Part shown: positions 9,450-21,700 of the stretch, piece after piece
Layout: every line of letters begins with the position of its first letter
How positions within the stretch are numbered: the first letter of the stretch is position 1
Assembly (NCBI GenBank): GCA_009746045.1
Contig: RPFO01001074.1
Location: forward strand, 1 to 64,000
Direction of reading: 5' to 3'
Length of the DNA stretch: 64,000 bases
Source: Mesostigma viride
Lineage: Eukaryota; Streptophyta; Mesostigmatophyceae; Mesostigmatales; Mesostigmataceae
Made by a program: the position numbers and the translations under genes
Notes under the pieces: model-generated
What the model saw: the letters and a program-made list of their open reading frames with translations, nothing else
What the model was told of the DNA's origin: nothing
The model's database searches: none

Positions 9450-9462
9450 CTAAGTGCCCCTT

Positions 9463-10156
9463 TGGAATAGACAAAGTCCCCTATGGGCATTAAGCCTTAT
9501 TATGATTCTAATGGAAATCCATGACTTTGTCTCTATCTCATGGCGTCTCATAGTACAATTGCACTAGGATTCGTAGTACAGAGAGTATATTCGAAGTAGA
9601 AATGCAGCGGGTGATACTACAGGTAGTACAGATTACTACAAACACGTAACTGCACGTACATTGTAAGATTTCCCGCTAGATTCCGTCCAATTGTCATGCC
9701 AGACTGCCGCGTGGCAGTCTGAACGGTCTGACATGACAGTCCGTACAACGCCGTATCCGTCAGCTGCCGGTTCGGACGGCCTGCCATGTCAGTACCGTGC
9801 CACGTCAGATCTGACAGCGTGCCACGTCAGTCCGCGCCGCGCCGGTTCCGCCGCGTGTCGGTTACGAAGATCTGCCACGACAGTCAGCGCACTGTCCCGT
9901 CTGACACCTGTCCGATCTGTCAGTCTGCCATGACAGTCCGTATCCCTGTCACGTAACTGCCGACGCGGCGCGACAGTTTCCTTCTAGCGACCGTCCCACG
10001 GCATATTCGTGGGAATATTCCCGGAATATGCCGGGAATATGCCGTTCGTCCTCCTCCCCACGAGGCCAAAAGCCCAAACACGACCAAAAATGCAGCCAAA
10101 CCCTCACGAACCACTCAGAACAGCAGCAGGATACCACTATCAGCAGCTAGCCAGCT
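9463..10156 (+). promoter_or_regulatory. Upstream region of gene D with repeated TGCCAYGWCAGT motifs
   Basis: The first 200 bases outside the palindrome show no gene. From 9690 to 9950 the motif TGCCA(C/T)G(T/A)CAGT occurs about six times (near 9785, 9800, 9818, 9871, 9926 and a partial copy at 9733), mixed with GTCTGACA inverted forms. At 10011-10043 GGAATATTCC and two GGGAATATGCC units are in tandem, preceded by CCCACGGCATATTCGTGGG. These resemble motifs in front of genes A/B and C. No clear TATA box is visible. Confidence 0.5.
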
Positions 10157-11675
10157 ATGGCGACGACACAAGAACATGAGGCCCAGGAACCTGAGCGTAC
10201 GTATTTCCCATGCATGTCTGTTTTTGTGTTTCCTTGGTTTGTTTTTTGGGCATTTTCAGCAGCTGACAGGAACGCCATTGGCATTTTCTATTCATTCTTT
10301 GCAGGCTGGAACCCCTCTGACGACCTTTTTGACCACAACGACTACGACCACCTGGACGACGCAGGCACGGAAGTCAATTCGCACGCTGCGATCGACGACC
10401 TGGTGGCTCAGTCTCGCCCTGCGGCTGCTCCCAGTACGTGGTCTGCTGTTTTATGCATCCCTTTTCGATTGCCTGCTGGATTTTGCAGTGATGGCCACTA
10501 TCTGTTGGATGTTGCAGGTGATGGCCACTATCTGATACATTTTGCAGTTGTCTGTGTGTTTTCCTTTGCATGCAGGCCTGCTGCGTGGTGGCCCCAGCTC
10601 CCGTTCTCGTTCTGGAGGCGCTGGGCCCAGCGGTGGGGACTTAGCCGCATTGCAGCGCCAGCTGAGGGAGACGCAGGAGGAGTTGGAGCGCGAGAGGAAC
10701 CGCAGCAGGCGTCGTTCTTTCTCCCCTGATCCCACTCGCGAAGAGCTCAAGAAGATGCGCTTGGCTCTCGAGGAGGCGAACCACAAGATCACGTGGTTCG
10801 AGAAGAGGCTGGCGTGCTGCGACATCTGCACCGAGCCCTTCGGCACGGAGGGGAAGTACCCCATCATCTACCTCGTGGAGGGCGTCCACACCTGCGTCCC
10901 TCAGCACTGCAACAAGTGCGCTGATATGCTCGAGGCCCACGCTCTGGAGTATAATTCTACCAGGCCCAACGCCCGTGTGATTGGCAAGCGCTGCCCAGAA
11001 TGCAAGGAGCTCCTGATGCGCACTGGCAGCCAGTACAAGCGCAATGTGGGTGTCGACAGACTCACATTCACCCTTGTGAATGTGCGTCTGTGCGCTCGCG
11101 GGTGCGGCGGCGAGGTCGTGTTCGGCGAGGAGGCGATTCACGACAACACCTGCGCCAAGCTTGTCAGGCCCTGCCCCAACAAGCTTTCTCTCCCTGGTGA
11201 TAACGGCACCGTGACCATCCTGGGCTGCACCTACCAGGCCACCAGCCGCGAGGACTTGGATCGCCACCTGCGCGTGGTGGACAACGTGTCAGAGTGTGGT
11301 TTCCGTGGTCTGCCGGCCGCCATCGCCGCCGCCGCCGCCGCTGCTGCTCCTCCTGCTGCTCCTGCTGCTGCTCCTGCTGCTGCTCCTGCTGCTCGCGCTT
11401 CTTTCGCTGTTCGCGCTGTGGGGGGGAATGCGGATTACCCCGCGGGAGTCAACGGTTTCCTGTCCGCCCTGCAGTACATCAGGGATCACCCCCAACTGCA
11501 GTGCTCCGGGTCTGCGGGCAATGCACTGGCTGTGGCCTTCTTTGAGGCACTCGGCGGTGGCGTTGGGTGGGACGCGCTGGCCGTGAGGCGGTTGGTGGAA
11601 CGCTTCCGCGATGCGACGAGGCGCATTGTTGAGAGGGACGCACAGTTGGTTGCTAATGTTCAGCCCAGGAGGTGA
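10157..11675 (+). CDS. Gene D: coiled-coil, RING-like and TRAF-like zinc finger protein (3 exons)
   Basis: Splicing exons 10157-10196, 10305-10433 and 10576-11675 gives matching phases and 422 residues. Donors are GTACGT and GTACGT; acceptors are TTTGCAG and ATGCAG. Residues about 15-58 are Asp-rich; then comes an SR/G-rich stretch and a coiled coil (LQRQLRETQEELERERNR). A Cys-rich region follows: CCDIC, an H-C-x2-C pair (QHCNKCADML), then CPECKELL, which resembles a RING finger. A second Cys/His cluster (CARGCGGEV...HDNTCAKLVRPCP...CTYQ) resembles TRAF-type fingers. Then comes a poly-Ala/Pro tract encoded by GCC and CCT repeats and a helical C-terminus. RING proteins often act as E3 ubiquitin ligases; that role is inferred. 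It shares promoter and 3' motifs with the palindrome genes. Confidence 0.7.
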
Positions 11676-11799
11676 TTGTGGTTGAGGATGAGTAGGGGGT
11701 CTAGAAAGGGGAAGGGGCTATTCCTCCCTGTAGTGAGTGTGCCCTTGGAGGCACCTCGTTGAGGACATGGTTGATTAGGACTTTGCCTATTGTACATTG

Positions 11800-11850
11800 T
11801 AATAAATAAGACTCATTGCATGCAAATCCAACACCAATGCATCATTAGAT
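11800..11850 (+). terminator. Conserved 3' element after gene D
   Basis: TGTAATAAATAAGACTCATTGCATGCAAATCCAACACC-type block, matching the one after gene B at 2378-2425 over about 35 bases. Probable polyadenylation region. Confidence 0.55.
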
Positions 11851-13972
11851 AGGAACCCGCGGCCCGCGAATAGGACTTGAACGGATATCCCATGATACTA
11901 GAGGTTCCCACGATACTGGCGCCTGTCACAATACGGCCAGGTGGACGGCCGGGTGGACGGTGGGGTCGCCCTAGGGTTTAGTAGGGGGGGAACAGGGCAC
12001 TGTGTGGCAGTGGCAGCAAAGGTTCTCATTTTGGGGTATGTGGCAGCAGGGAGGCCTGACAATCCGAGTTGTTTTGCTGGTCTTCAGCGTTTCGACGGCC
12101 TGTGCTGAAGTCATCATGAGACTACCCAGTGTGTTTTGCATGGAATGGGCGGATGTCAGGTTTGCTCGGTTTTGCACATCCCAACCGGTATGCTCATGCG
12201 AAGAATGCAGACGCTCTTGAGCTTGAGCTTGGCGGTTGCAGAGAGGGTGAGCCCTGCATCTCACCAGGGCGCCCCTATCCCTGCTATGACGCTGGCCCGG
12301 CAAGCCGCCAGCCAGCTTATCTGTGACACCAACAGGTCAGCATGGCCGGTTGTTTTCTATGCTGGCTTGACCATCGTACGTGCATCGTTGACGGTGGACA
12401 GGCCTTGAACGAGAGCTGGCGCGGCCAATGTACGAACCACCTGTTGGGTGTATACTTTTTGGATAGTTTGGCTGTGCTGAAATGATTATAGTAATTTTTT
12501 TTTCCCCCTGTGTTAAATGGGCACTAGGCTGCACATTGCGCAAGGTAGACATTTGATTTTGAAAATATAGTTACATTAAAATATAGTCACATATATAAAT
12601 ATTGCTAGGCTGCCTACTTATAGCTAGGTTCTTTTGGGGGCTGCTCATGTCGGCATGCCACGTTACGTACAAATTGTTGTTTCAATGCAAACTGGACATT
12701 AATTACTGGACAACAAACTGGACTGCACGTTACATGAGCATAATACATCTCACTTATTATTAGTTGTCTCACGTTATAACAAGTTCTCAGGGATCCATCT
12801 TGGAGGATTGCGCCGTATACACAGATACATACGGATTCTCCCGATTTCTGGCCTGCGCTGGTTGTCTCTTTGAGATACAGCTTGTTGTCTAATATGGCAC
12901 GCAGAGCTGTCACTCGTCAGCTTGGTACAGCTGCAATGGCATGCAGGTATTCAAGGACATTGTAACACTGCGGATTGCAGAGCATACATTTTAGGCATTC
13001 TGAGCATCACTGTACCGCAAGGAACTGCTTGCATTCACGCTACAAGCTGTCCCCATGGTGCAAATTCAGCTCATGCATTGTTTACAGCGATAATCATCCT
13101 ACTGTGTTGTCCATCCACAACCAGGAGACTTGCAGAACCGTTGGACCTTAACCCATGGTCCGCCAGCACTTTTTTTGGTTTTTTGACCCCTGAAAATGAA
13201 AAAAATCATAACTCCTAGACCACAACTCCAAACACCCTCAACCAAGATGCCAGGAATATCTACACTTCAAGGGCTTTCAGAATATGCAATAATATCACGA
13301 GTCCATTCAGTGCCTTGGATGTTATCTTCAGCCAAAGTTGGACAAAAGACGAACTTTTTCGTGTTGGAAAAAGTTAACCCCCCCCCTTTTCTCCGGGGGA
13401 GGATTCTAAACACCAAAATCATGGTTGGATATTTTTATTAGAATGTTCAGGGGTCCCCCAACGGGGGGGGTGCACTCAGAATTGCATTTTACACACGGCA
13501 CCATGCTCATATTGACACATGACTACGAACACCCCAAATGGAGAAAAATGCCATGCTATACAATTATGCAATATAAATGACCACAATAGAGTGCCAAACC
13601 TGCTGGAATCCAAACATGACGCCAACTTGCCATCACTGAACGTTATCCCCCAAAGAAGTGCCACAAATTGTGCACCATAATGGCTAATACCCCTCCTAGA
13701 GCAGGCATGGAAAGCTGTTGCAATAACACTATCCTACTCATCCAAAGACATGTAAGGACGTACGAGTTTCCCTGCAAACAACGTGCAAACGCATTGCCGT
13801 ACCTGCCTCGATCATGACCTGGCCGGGTTCCGCTGGCCGGCAAGCTCATACGTCACGTATGCAGCTACTAGTGGGAGAGGCGGCCATAGCCGCTCTATCC
13901 ATGCATCTGTCATCATTACCATGTTGAAGATATGTGCAAAGATGACGTCTAACGCGTCCACGTCCCCAGCAA
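11851..13972. other. Intergenic, no recognisable gene
   Basis: CCCATGATACT and CCCACGATACT motifs at about 11890-11920 are the last copies of motifs typical of the 1-12 kb cluster. Beyond this I see only short unconvincing frames, AT-rich stretches (12550-12600), and a C-run/G-run pair at 13380 and 13465 that could pair in a stem. No coding potential is evident. Confidence 0.5.
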
Positions 13973-16308
13973 ATGGCGCAGCGGACTTTCGTAAAGACGC
14001 GGGAGGCCCAGGCAGACGGAAACTCCCAAGAACCAAAGGAAACCGGCGATACCAAACGGGACGTCTCGTCTGACAGTGACTACCAAGACAGAGGTAATAG
14101 CCACTGCGTATTTCCTCAACAGCATAAATCTGATCATTCTTGACGTACCAAAATAATGCATCATCGTTCAGGGGTCATCATCTGACCCATTTCAAGCCGC
14201 GGAACCCAAAATTGCCACAAAATGGCGCGCTGACAGCCATATCTTGCTATGCGCGCGCGCAACGGTAAAAAATGTTAGCAAAAGTCACGTGACTGCCTGC
14301 AAGAAAGTGGTGGTATTTACTGTGCTATGGCGCAATTACCTACCCAACCTAAGCATTTTCATTGAGGTTGGGTCTGCCCCGACCCGCCGGACATATTTAC
14401 GTTACGTCACTTACGTCGCAGGTCACGGAATTACGCGGTACAGTTACGTTACGTGTGTTGTGGTCAAATTTGACCACATCGGCGGACCATGGGTTAACAA
14501 ATACGTTTGCGTTCGCAAACACCTGGCGGCGGCTGGCGCGAATGCTGATCACCGTAGCAGGGCTGCCCCAAACTTCCTCTTAGGAAATGGCGGGCCAAGT
14601 TTGGGGCCTGTTATAATTTCATACGAATCGCATGGAGCCCCCGGCCTATCCAGAAGCGAGTCGTGAAGCCGGCCTGGGTCAATTTGGTCAGGATATAATG
14701 GCCTGAGTCCTGGGACCTGAGGGCAATTAGTAGCGGTACACCCAGGGAATATCGTCACCCCCAATCCGGCCCCGCCTACAATAATGTTGTAAAAACTGAC
14801 ACAGCAATTAAAGCGCTCACGCATGGTCCCGCAGTCAAAGCTACGCTTATAACTGAGTAGAGCGTTTGCGCATCAATACATCATATGGCTACTTGCGCAC
14901 GTCCAATCAGTCCAATTACAATAACCACCATGAACACGTGCAGCGTTGATATTGCGAGGATCCGTCCGCGACTAGACAAATAACGCTGGATGTGGTGTGC
15001 CAATTTAAACGCATGCATGACGTAAAGTAGTCTATTATACGCGCCGACGTTAACGGCCATTTGTCAGTGTGAGTAATGGCAGCTAACGTATGTGGCAATT
15101 ATTAGAACTCCTGACCCATACTCCAACATCGCCTGTGTCTCACCACATCCCAGCCATGATGACCTTCCGCTTTATTCCATTTTTGTTATTGTTATTATTA
15201 TTACTCTTTACTTTGTTTTTTAATTTATTTTTGTTCGTATGATAACCTTTTACATTTTCTTTTCTTTATTCTTTCTTTCTTTCTCTTTTTTCTTTTCCCC
15301 TTTGTTGTATTGTATACTCTCGTGGACTTTTCGTGATAGACTCGGCATGGACATGTGCTACACTAGACGCGCCGGGCTCACGCCCGGGCAGCCTCCTGTT
15401 TTTTCTGTAATATGGAGGCAGATGTGTTACGACTCAGTCCTCTACCTCCGCCTATACCTCTAACCGGTCTAATGCTACCTAAATTAGTGAGGCCGCCTCT
15501 AGTTAAACCCCGCGCGAAAGACGAACGTGACGATCCAGATCTCAGTGCATTTACGTAAGTAGGACTATAATACGCCATAAGCCATTTACACGAACCCCGT
15601 TTATTCCAGGAATAGAGGAAGGAAACACTACTACACTGCCATGACCCTAGCTATATGTGTCAATTCATTAACACACGCCGAGTGCCAACACGAGGGGTAG
15701 AACGTGCATAAATGATCACCAACGGTCCAGCATGCTCGGGCCGACATGGCCCTTGCCTACAAATGCACAGATGCACGCTGGTCCACTACATTCTACCCAA
15801 AGGATAAGGAGCACTACTAAAGTACGCGGCGCGACGCCAAAGGCATCCAATGCACCACGGTACTGGGACAACAGTGTCCACCAGTACAAGCTACACGTAA
15901 ACCTAAGAACGACTGAGGCAAAGGACCTAATTTACGTCCGTAACTGCGACAGATTGTTACGCGACGTAACAAGATGGTACGCAAGGATAGATAGCAAGTA
16001 GTGATGAAGGAGACCACCCCCAAGTCTGTGGGGGCTCCGCGTGTGACCGCGCATGGCATTCATAGCGATTCGGGCCGCGGTGCCCACACCCCTGTAACTA
16101 GGACCTAGATAGCTTACACAATCCATTCCAGATGTTGCTGGACGACCTAGTGGTCCCAGCCCAGTTTGAGTACCGCATCCACTCTCTCTCCCGTCTTTGG
16201 ACTGCCATGCAGGACAAGACGCGGTGGAAGAAGATTGTCAAGGCGCACACGCCAGCCCCTGTGGGCAAGCCGCCTCCCCCCAAAAGGAGGAGCCGTTTTG
16301 ATGAGTAG
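13973..16308 (+). CDS. Tentative small multi-exon gene, unknown function
   Basis: I infer this from splice signals. A first exon 13973-14093 (MAQRTFVKTREAQADGNSQE..., acidic and Ser-rich) ends at GTAATA in phase 1. An acceptor after a poly-T tract opens exon 15422-15554 in the matching phase (DVLRLSPLPPPIPLTG..., Pro-rich), ending at GTAAGT. Exon 15610 onward continues in phase (NRGRKHYYTAM). A frame at about 15730-16001 ends in YWDNSVHQYKL and TRWYARIDSK, and exon 16132-16308 encodes LVVPAQFEYRIHSLSRLW and a basic Pro-rich C-terminus before TAG. The join between the last two pieces is not resolved. I recognise no family; a transposon-derived gene is possible. Confidence 0.35.
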
Positions 16309-16722
16309 CGTAGATAGGCTTTTCTAGACTAGATGTAGCTTAGAGTTAGGTTAGTTCGATTACGCGGCTTCCTCCACACCACCCATCCAACCTGGAATAT
16401 GTGCTACATGATCTCCCAACGGAGACATGTTATAATTTAATTTAATTTTTTTAATCCATTCCATCCCATGTTCCCCTCCCACTGAGGACTTATGCTCACG
16501 TGACGCAGTCACGTGTCTATTAATTAATTAATTTAATTAATTAATTGTATACTCCTTATTCTTTTAGCCCCTTCGTGTATGTGTGTATGCGTTCCCTCTT
16601 GTCCTTCTTAGTTTTGGTTGTTTGTGTTGGTCGTGGCGGTGGTGTGCGTGTGTGTATGTGTGTGTATGTGTGTTTTCCCTATCAACCTTTCTTGAACATA
16701 CCCTCTGTCTCCCTCCATGCAG

Positions 16723-16848
16723 GTCTACCCAGAGATAGCCACGCGGCTCCCGCCCGCGGCCTTCGCGTCTTTCCTCTCAGACAACTACCCTAGTCCTTCC
16801 ACAGCGTTGGATCGCCATGCGTCCAGGCACAGTTGTCTCACTTCATAA
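16723..16848 (+). CDS. Possible isolated terminal exon
   Basis: After a long pyrimidine tract and CTCCATGCAG an open frame of 41 codons runs to TAA (VYPEIATRLPPAAFASFLSD...). Amino-acid composition looks protein-like and the acceptor is strong. The preceding region is a GT-rich intron-like stretch (16560-16722). The upstream exon is not identified; it could belong to the tentative gene ending at 16308 by alternative splicing. Confidence 0.25.
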   Translation, partial: VYPEIATRLPPAAFASFLSDNYPSPSTALDRHASRHSCLTS

Positions 16849-18727
16849 ACGCAGATGATGTGTGCATGACCGGACTGATTGTAGCAGCAGTACATAATTG
16901 TCGGTGGCGACATGAGGACGACAAGGGCACCTGAAATTCGGGAAATCTAAAGGAATGGCCGTGTTACAACCCTAGCATTCTGACGGAGACAGTCGTGACA
17001 GTGCTGAAAACCTGCATGGTACTCATAACTACTACATTATACTAGTTTCTCGTACAGCCGGCTATTTGCTATGCGAAGAGATGCCTTTCCGTGGTTAAAA
17101 AAGCCAGTTTATCCGCGGTTTGGGTCTTGTATCAGTATGTGCATACACCGCCAATCCCCCGCCCATGACGGCTTTTCAGTTCCACGCAACTAGACCCTGC
17201 AATGAGCTAGCGGAGTCTACTGAGCTAGATAATCATTCCCTCCCCCGCCCTTTCTATCATTCCATCCCACTGACTGAGGACAGTTATGAGGATCATGTCA
17301 TGCTGATCGGCAGGGCCCTCGTCAGTCCGTTTCCAAATCTCTGCTGCTCATGTGCGGCGTGGACCTCAACAACAAGTGACTGACGGAACAACAACCTCTG
17401 TGGCGAAGATGCTCACGTGACGCAGTCGGTAGGATCCACTATTAATAACCCTGTCCGTCCGTCGGTAGTACGCACCGGCGCGGGAATAATGCGGAGCTCG
17501 ACTCATGATCAACCGCTCAACTCCGCAACGTGACGCAGTCCGGCTATTCCGGTATTCCGCACACCGACATCGGCATTCGGCTTATCTTATACTAGAGCTG
17601 CTACATTGCTACGTATGCAAGAAATACCTTACCCTGCACCCCAAGTCCCCAACTCCCCCAGTCCTAACTAATTGACCCTATGTTGCGCTAATTAATTCAA
17701 TGCTGGTTGCCTGGTTCCGTGGTTCGGGTTCAGATTACAGTATGATGTATTAATTAGGGCAACTTTAGGGGGCTAGGCCGCTAGCCGCTAGGCCGCTATG
17801 ATTCAGGTCTGATGTCTGATTGGCTGTTGGGCATAGCATAGCAGGCGCGGCGCGGCATATGGTCGCTGATTTTGCGCGCGAAACCTGCGCGATATTTCAA
17901 AAAGATGATTCGGCCACGTGGCCGCGGCCGACTGCCGACTGCCGAGTGACGAGCGACTTCCCAGTCAGGCAGTCACCATCACCACGCGACTGACGAGCCA
18001 CGACCATCAAAAATAAGATCAATGACCTAAATGTCAAAACGTCAAAACCCGCTGATCCCCTCCTGCGTTATCAGATTGCAGCGATAACACGTGCCAAAAT
18101 TTTGATCATTGCAGCAATTGACATGCCTTGTGAGGCAAAGCTTGGTTTTCAGCCTTTTCCAAAATTACGTTCGGTGAAATACAGGTCGCGACCTCCGTCT
18201 GCAAGAGAGCGAAATCATTTTTTAACAAGCTTGCTGCTCATATCCTTGTTCTTGCCACGAGACTTTTTCTTGCGCGTATTTATATGATACATTTTGCATG
18301 GCGGCTGCCAGCCTCTCGAGAACTGAAACAGGCTGTGGAGGCGAGCCTGACAGTGCCTGCAACGAAGTTCCGACTCTGTCTGAAAATTTGATACCTTCCT
18401 AGTCATAAGCGGCTGTGCGGGCAATCTCCGGCATTCAATCACAGGTTCATGTTGGGACGGCATTCATCATTTGAAATTCGAAGACCTGCTTGCGAGTAAG
18501 CTTAGAACTTTAGCGAGCACCAGTTCGTGTTCAAAGTTTTCCTTGCTCGTAGCGGCGTTAATTAATCTGCCACAATTTACGACGACTGAAGCACTGGGAG
18601 CTACCACCCGCTTTACCGGTATACGTCCGTGCTACGTGCGAAGAAGGGTAAAGCCAGGCATTTCATTCCATTCCAATTCGTTAGCCAGCGTTTGCCTCGT
18701 CATCTGCGTCGTGCTTGCTTTGTAATC
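16849..18727. other. Intergenic / 5' region of the PWWP gene
   Basis: No gene recognised. The motif ACGTGACGCAGTC occurs at 17414 and 17528, as it does at 16496 just upstream. A block of CTAGGCCGCTAG repeats lies near 17775-17800. The region from 18480 to 18727 directly precedes the PWWP gene start and probably contains its promoter and leader; no TATA box is obvious. Confidence 0.4.
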
Positions 18728-21700
18728 ATGGCGTCGTGGTGGTCGGTTGGCGGAGTGGTTTGGGCGAAGTGCTTGGCTGGCTACTGGCCAGCATTACTTG
18801 ACGCTTTTGAAATCAGCAGCGTCAGATTTCCTAAGGGAAGAGCGAAATTGAGTATCGTCATGTATGAAGATCACAAAGTATGGTTTACTGACGAGGACCG
18901 CGACGAAATCTTCCCATTTCTCGACAAACTGGAGGAGATGATGACATGCAGAAAGCAAGTGAGTACAAATCCACTAGGATTCAGCAAGCTGCTCGCAAGA
19001 AACTTTTTTCTTCGTCTCCTGCCATGTCCTTCTCTCTGTATTCTTACAAAGTATGCATGCAGGGTTTCTATGACGATCGAACTGTTCCTGCGACCAATTG
19101 CTTCAGACACCGAAGTTTTTTGAAGCATTGGAGCGTGCAACAAAGCTTGCCAAAGAAGAGGCAGTTCAAGGATTTAAGCCGCCGGCAGAAATTCCCTTCG
19201 GCTCTGCTGGCCTGTCACTGACATTAAGAATCCCACAATTTGTGAGGCCGGCGCTTCCGCCGCGCCCTCGAGCTCCAAGGCAAAGGAGGGCCACGGCCAC
19301 ATCGCCCAACCCCCGGAGCCGTCCATCTCGCCGTTCCATTCGCTCGGATGCCGCGTCCATTCCGGATGCCGTTCCTTGCGCTAAGCCCAAAGAAGCGGTA
19401 CAGCAAGCGCCTCCTGCTGCTGAAGAGGTGGTATGTCAAAACATCCTAACTTTTCTACTTTAATTAACTGCAGAGCGGGATGACTGTATTCAACGCTTTC
19501 CTCGTGATGTTGCCACCTACTGGACGTGGTTACTTAGCACGTAATGTTTTCAAGCGGTTATTCAACCTGGTCTCCAAGAGCTTTGTGCAATGCATGGCAA
19601 GAAATCGAAAGCATTGTCTTTTTCAGGCACTGCTGCGTTTGTTTCACCTCACAGACCCTTGCACTTATCTTGAGTATGGACGCCATGGTCCCTGACCCCA
19701 TCTCAACAGTAAATGGCAAGTCCTGTTCAAACTCATTCCTGTAAAACCAGTCTGGCGTATTGTGCTTACTAATGCTACGAGGTTTCATGGCGTCTGTTTG
19801 CCGTGTGCTGGCTCGGCGTGCAGAATAAAGGGCAGACGGCGTGCCAGATGTGCCACATGACAGACTACACCGACGCGTATGGCCCTCGCATGATCGTGCT
19901 CTGCTCCTCGTGCATGGGGGAGTTCCACATCAGGTGGGTGAACTGGTTTCCACCCACTCCCCGCGGACGCCCCCATGCTTGTTGAGGCTGCACCCCCACC
20001 ATCACTCATGCGCTATTAACCACCTCCTCAACTGCCATTGCACGAGGAGTGGACTTGGCATTTCTCCAACAAGGGCTAAGCGGTTTCCCACGTGTGCATG
20101 CTGCAGATAGTAGGGTGGATGTTCAGAAGCTGGGATGGCGCAGATGGGCAGGGACGGCCACACATTAAGCAGGCTGAGAGGCAAACGACCATCGAACAGC
20201 ACTGTTTTGGCTGATATGAACCTGGTTTAGGATATGATATAACGTTTTTGTGTGTGTGCAACTGGCTTGTACCTTCCACTTGCCTGTGCTGCCCTGCTGA
20301 CGCTATGCCAGCAGTTGCCTGGAGGAAAGCGGCATCCGCATGACCGAGGAGCAGGTGGCGTCATCCAACGACTGGTTCTGCTCTGACAGCTGTGGCGCGG
20401 TATGCAAACCAGGGGCATGTCCATCGGCTTACAATTGTGCCTGCTTGCAGGACAACAAGCAGGCCTGTAACAATTCTGCCACTCTCAACATACTCCTTCT
20501 GGATCCCTATTGATGTAGGGTGGTTTTGGCCACTTTTTCTTGTTCGGCATCGCAGTTCTTTTATGGGTAAGGGGCTACGTGCTCACGTGTGCATTTGGTG
20601 CTGGGGGTGTGCTCTGGCTGCCTGGGAGCAGGTGTACTCCACGCTGGCAAAGATGACCAACCTGGCACCCACACCGCTGGCGAATGACCCAACGTATTCG
20701 TGGCAGCTGGTTCAACTGCCCAGCCTAGGTGCGCAGAAGCAGAAGGCAACCACCGGCAACCTGCGGGAGACGAGCCGAGGTATGTCGAGGGATGGGCCGC
20801 TTGCTGGCTAGCTGGGTGCACAAGGGGTGGGCTACTGTCCATGCACATGGGGCGCTGCAGCTCCATGTTGAGAAGCCTCAGAACACATAGCTTTCCTAGG
20901 TCTGAGATCTGACTACGTGGCCCAAACAATACCTTGTTTCTGCTTTCTGCAGTGCCACCTTGCATGGGCCTAGCAAAGTATCCTCACACCGTTGAATGCG
21001 ATTCCATGGGAACGCACACCATTTCCCACCGGAGTGCGCAATGACATGGGGCAACAAGCACCGTTGATGTTGTCTTGTTTGGGCTGGCTTGCCGTATCTC
21101 CCTCAGGCATCGCGCGGCTCGTGGAGACCGCCATCGCTGTCCTCAAGTCCTCCTTTGTGTGCACGGACGAGTTGCTGGAACGCATCTGCAGGTCAAGCGT
21201 GTTCACGTAAGTCACTGCCCTCGGCACATGTTCACGTGCTCTGCACACGCTTGTGGTACTGCCAAAGTCACTGGTGCACAACGCGCAATCATTTCGCGGG
21301 CCCATGCTCTGTTTGTGAAAAGGAGCCCTGCATGTCTTTACCATCCTCCCTGGAAGTTATGATGGGATCTGTAAAGGTGTACGGGCGACATAATTTTTTG
21401 CGCATGTGCACCGATCACGACCGCACAGTGTTGGCTGACCGGCGCCTCAGTAACTCAATGCCAGACCCCAACTTTTTGGCATTTCCTCCTCGGGATTGTT
21501 GCATTTGTCTTGTATCCTGTTCCCTATCTCTGTCTAAAACTTCACTCTGGTCTGCCCCCGCTGGCTTTACCCAGCTTACCACATTTTAAGCAGAACAGCA
21601 GTCGCTCATGTCATTCGCCCTTTTCTGTGTGGCACACTGCATGGCTCCAGCGTGCCTGAAGATGGTGATGAGGAGGAGGAGGCGGAGAACAAAGAGGAGG

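Larger units (their letters stand above)
1..9460. repeat. Near-perfect 9.46 kb palindrome (inverted repeat, arms about 4.7 kb)
   Basis: Bases 1-4731 read as the reverse complement of 4732-9460 with no spacer; the dyad axis lies between 4731 and 4732. Near the axis paired positions sum to 9463; outside about 2.65 kb they sum to 9460, because the left arm has three extra G near 2650. I found only a few other differences: one substitution (1351 against 8109), a base missing on the left near 138, an extra T near 857, an extra G on the right near 8733, and an extra T near 17. Each arm carries genes A, B and C, so every gene is present twice. The arm may extend left of the window. A natural hairpin-type duplication and an assembly or read-through artefact are both possible; nearly all differences are indels, which favours caution. 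Confidence 0.95.

Noticed and set aside
10542-11675. Treating 10542-11675 as the complete gene D
   Set aside because: The first residues (MQLSVCFPLH) come from an intron pyrimidine tract. Splicing from 10157 gives matching phases and a better start.
1-11960. Calling the 1-12 kb cluster an integrated giant virus
   Set aside because: No viral hallmark gene (capsid, polymerase, packaging ATPase) is visible, and gene D has spliceosomal introns. It remains a possibility only.
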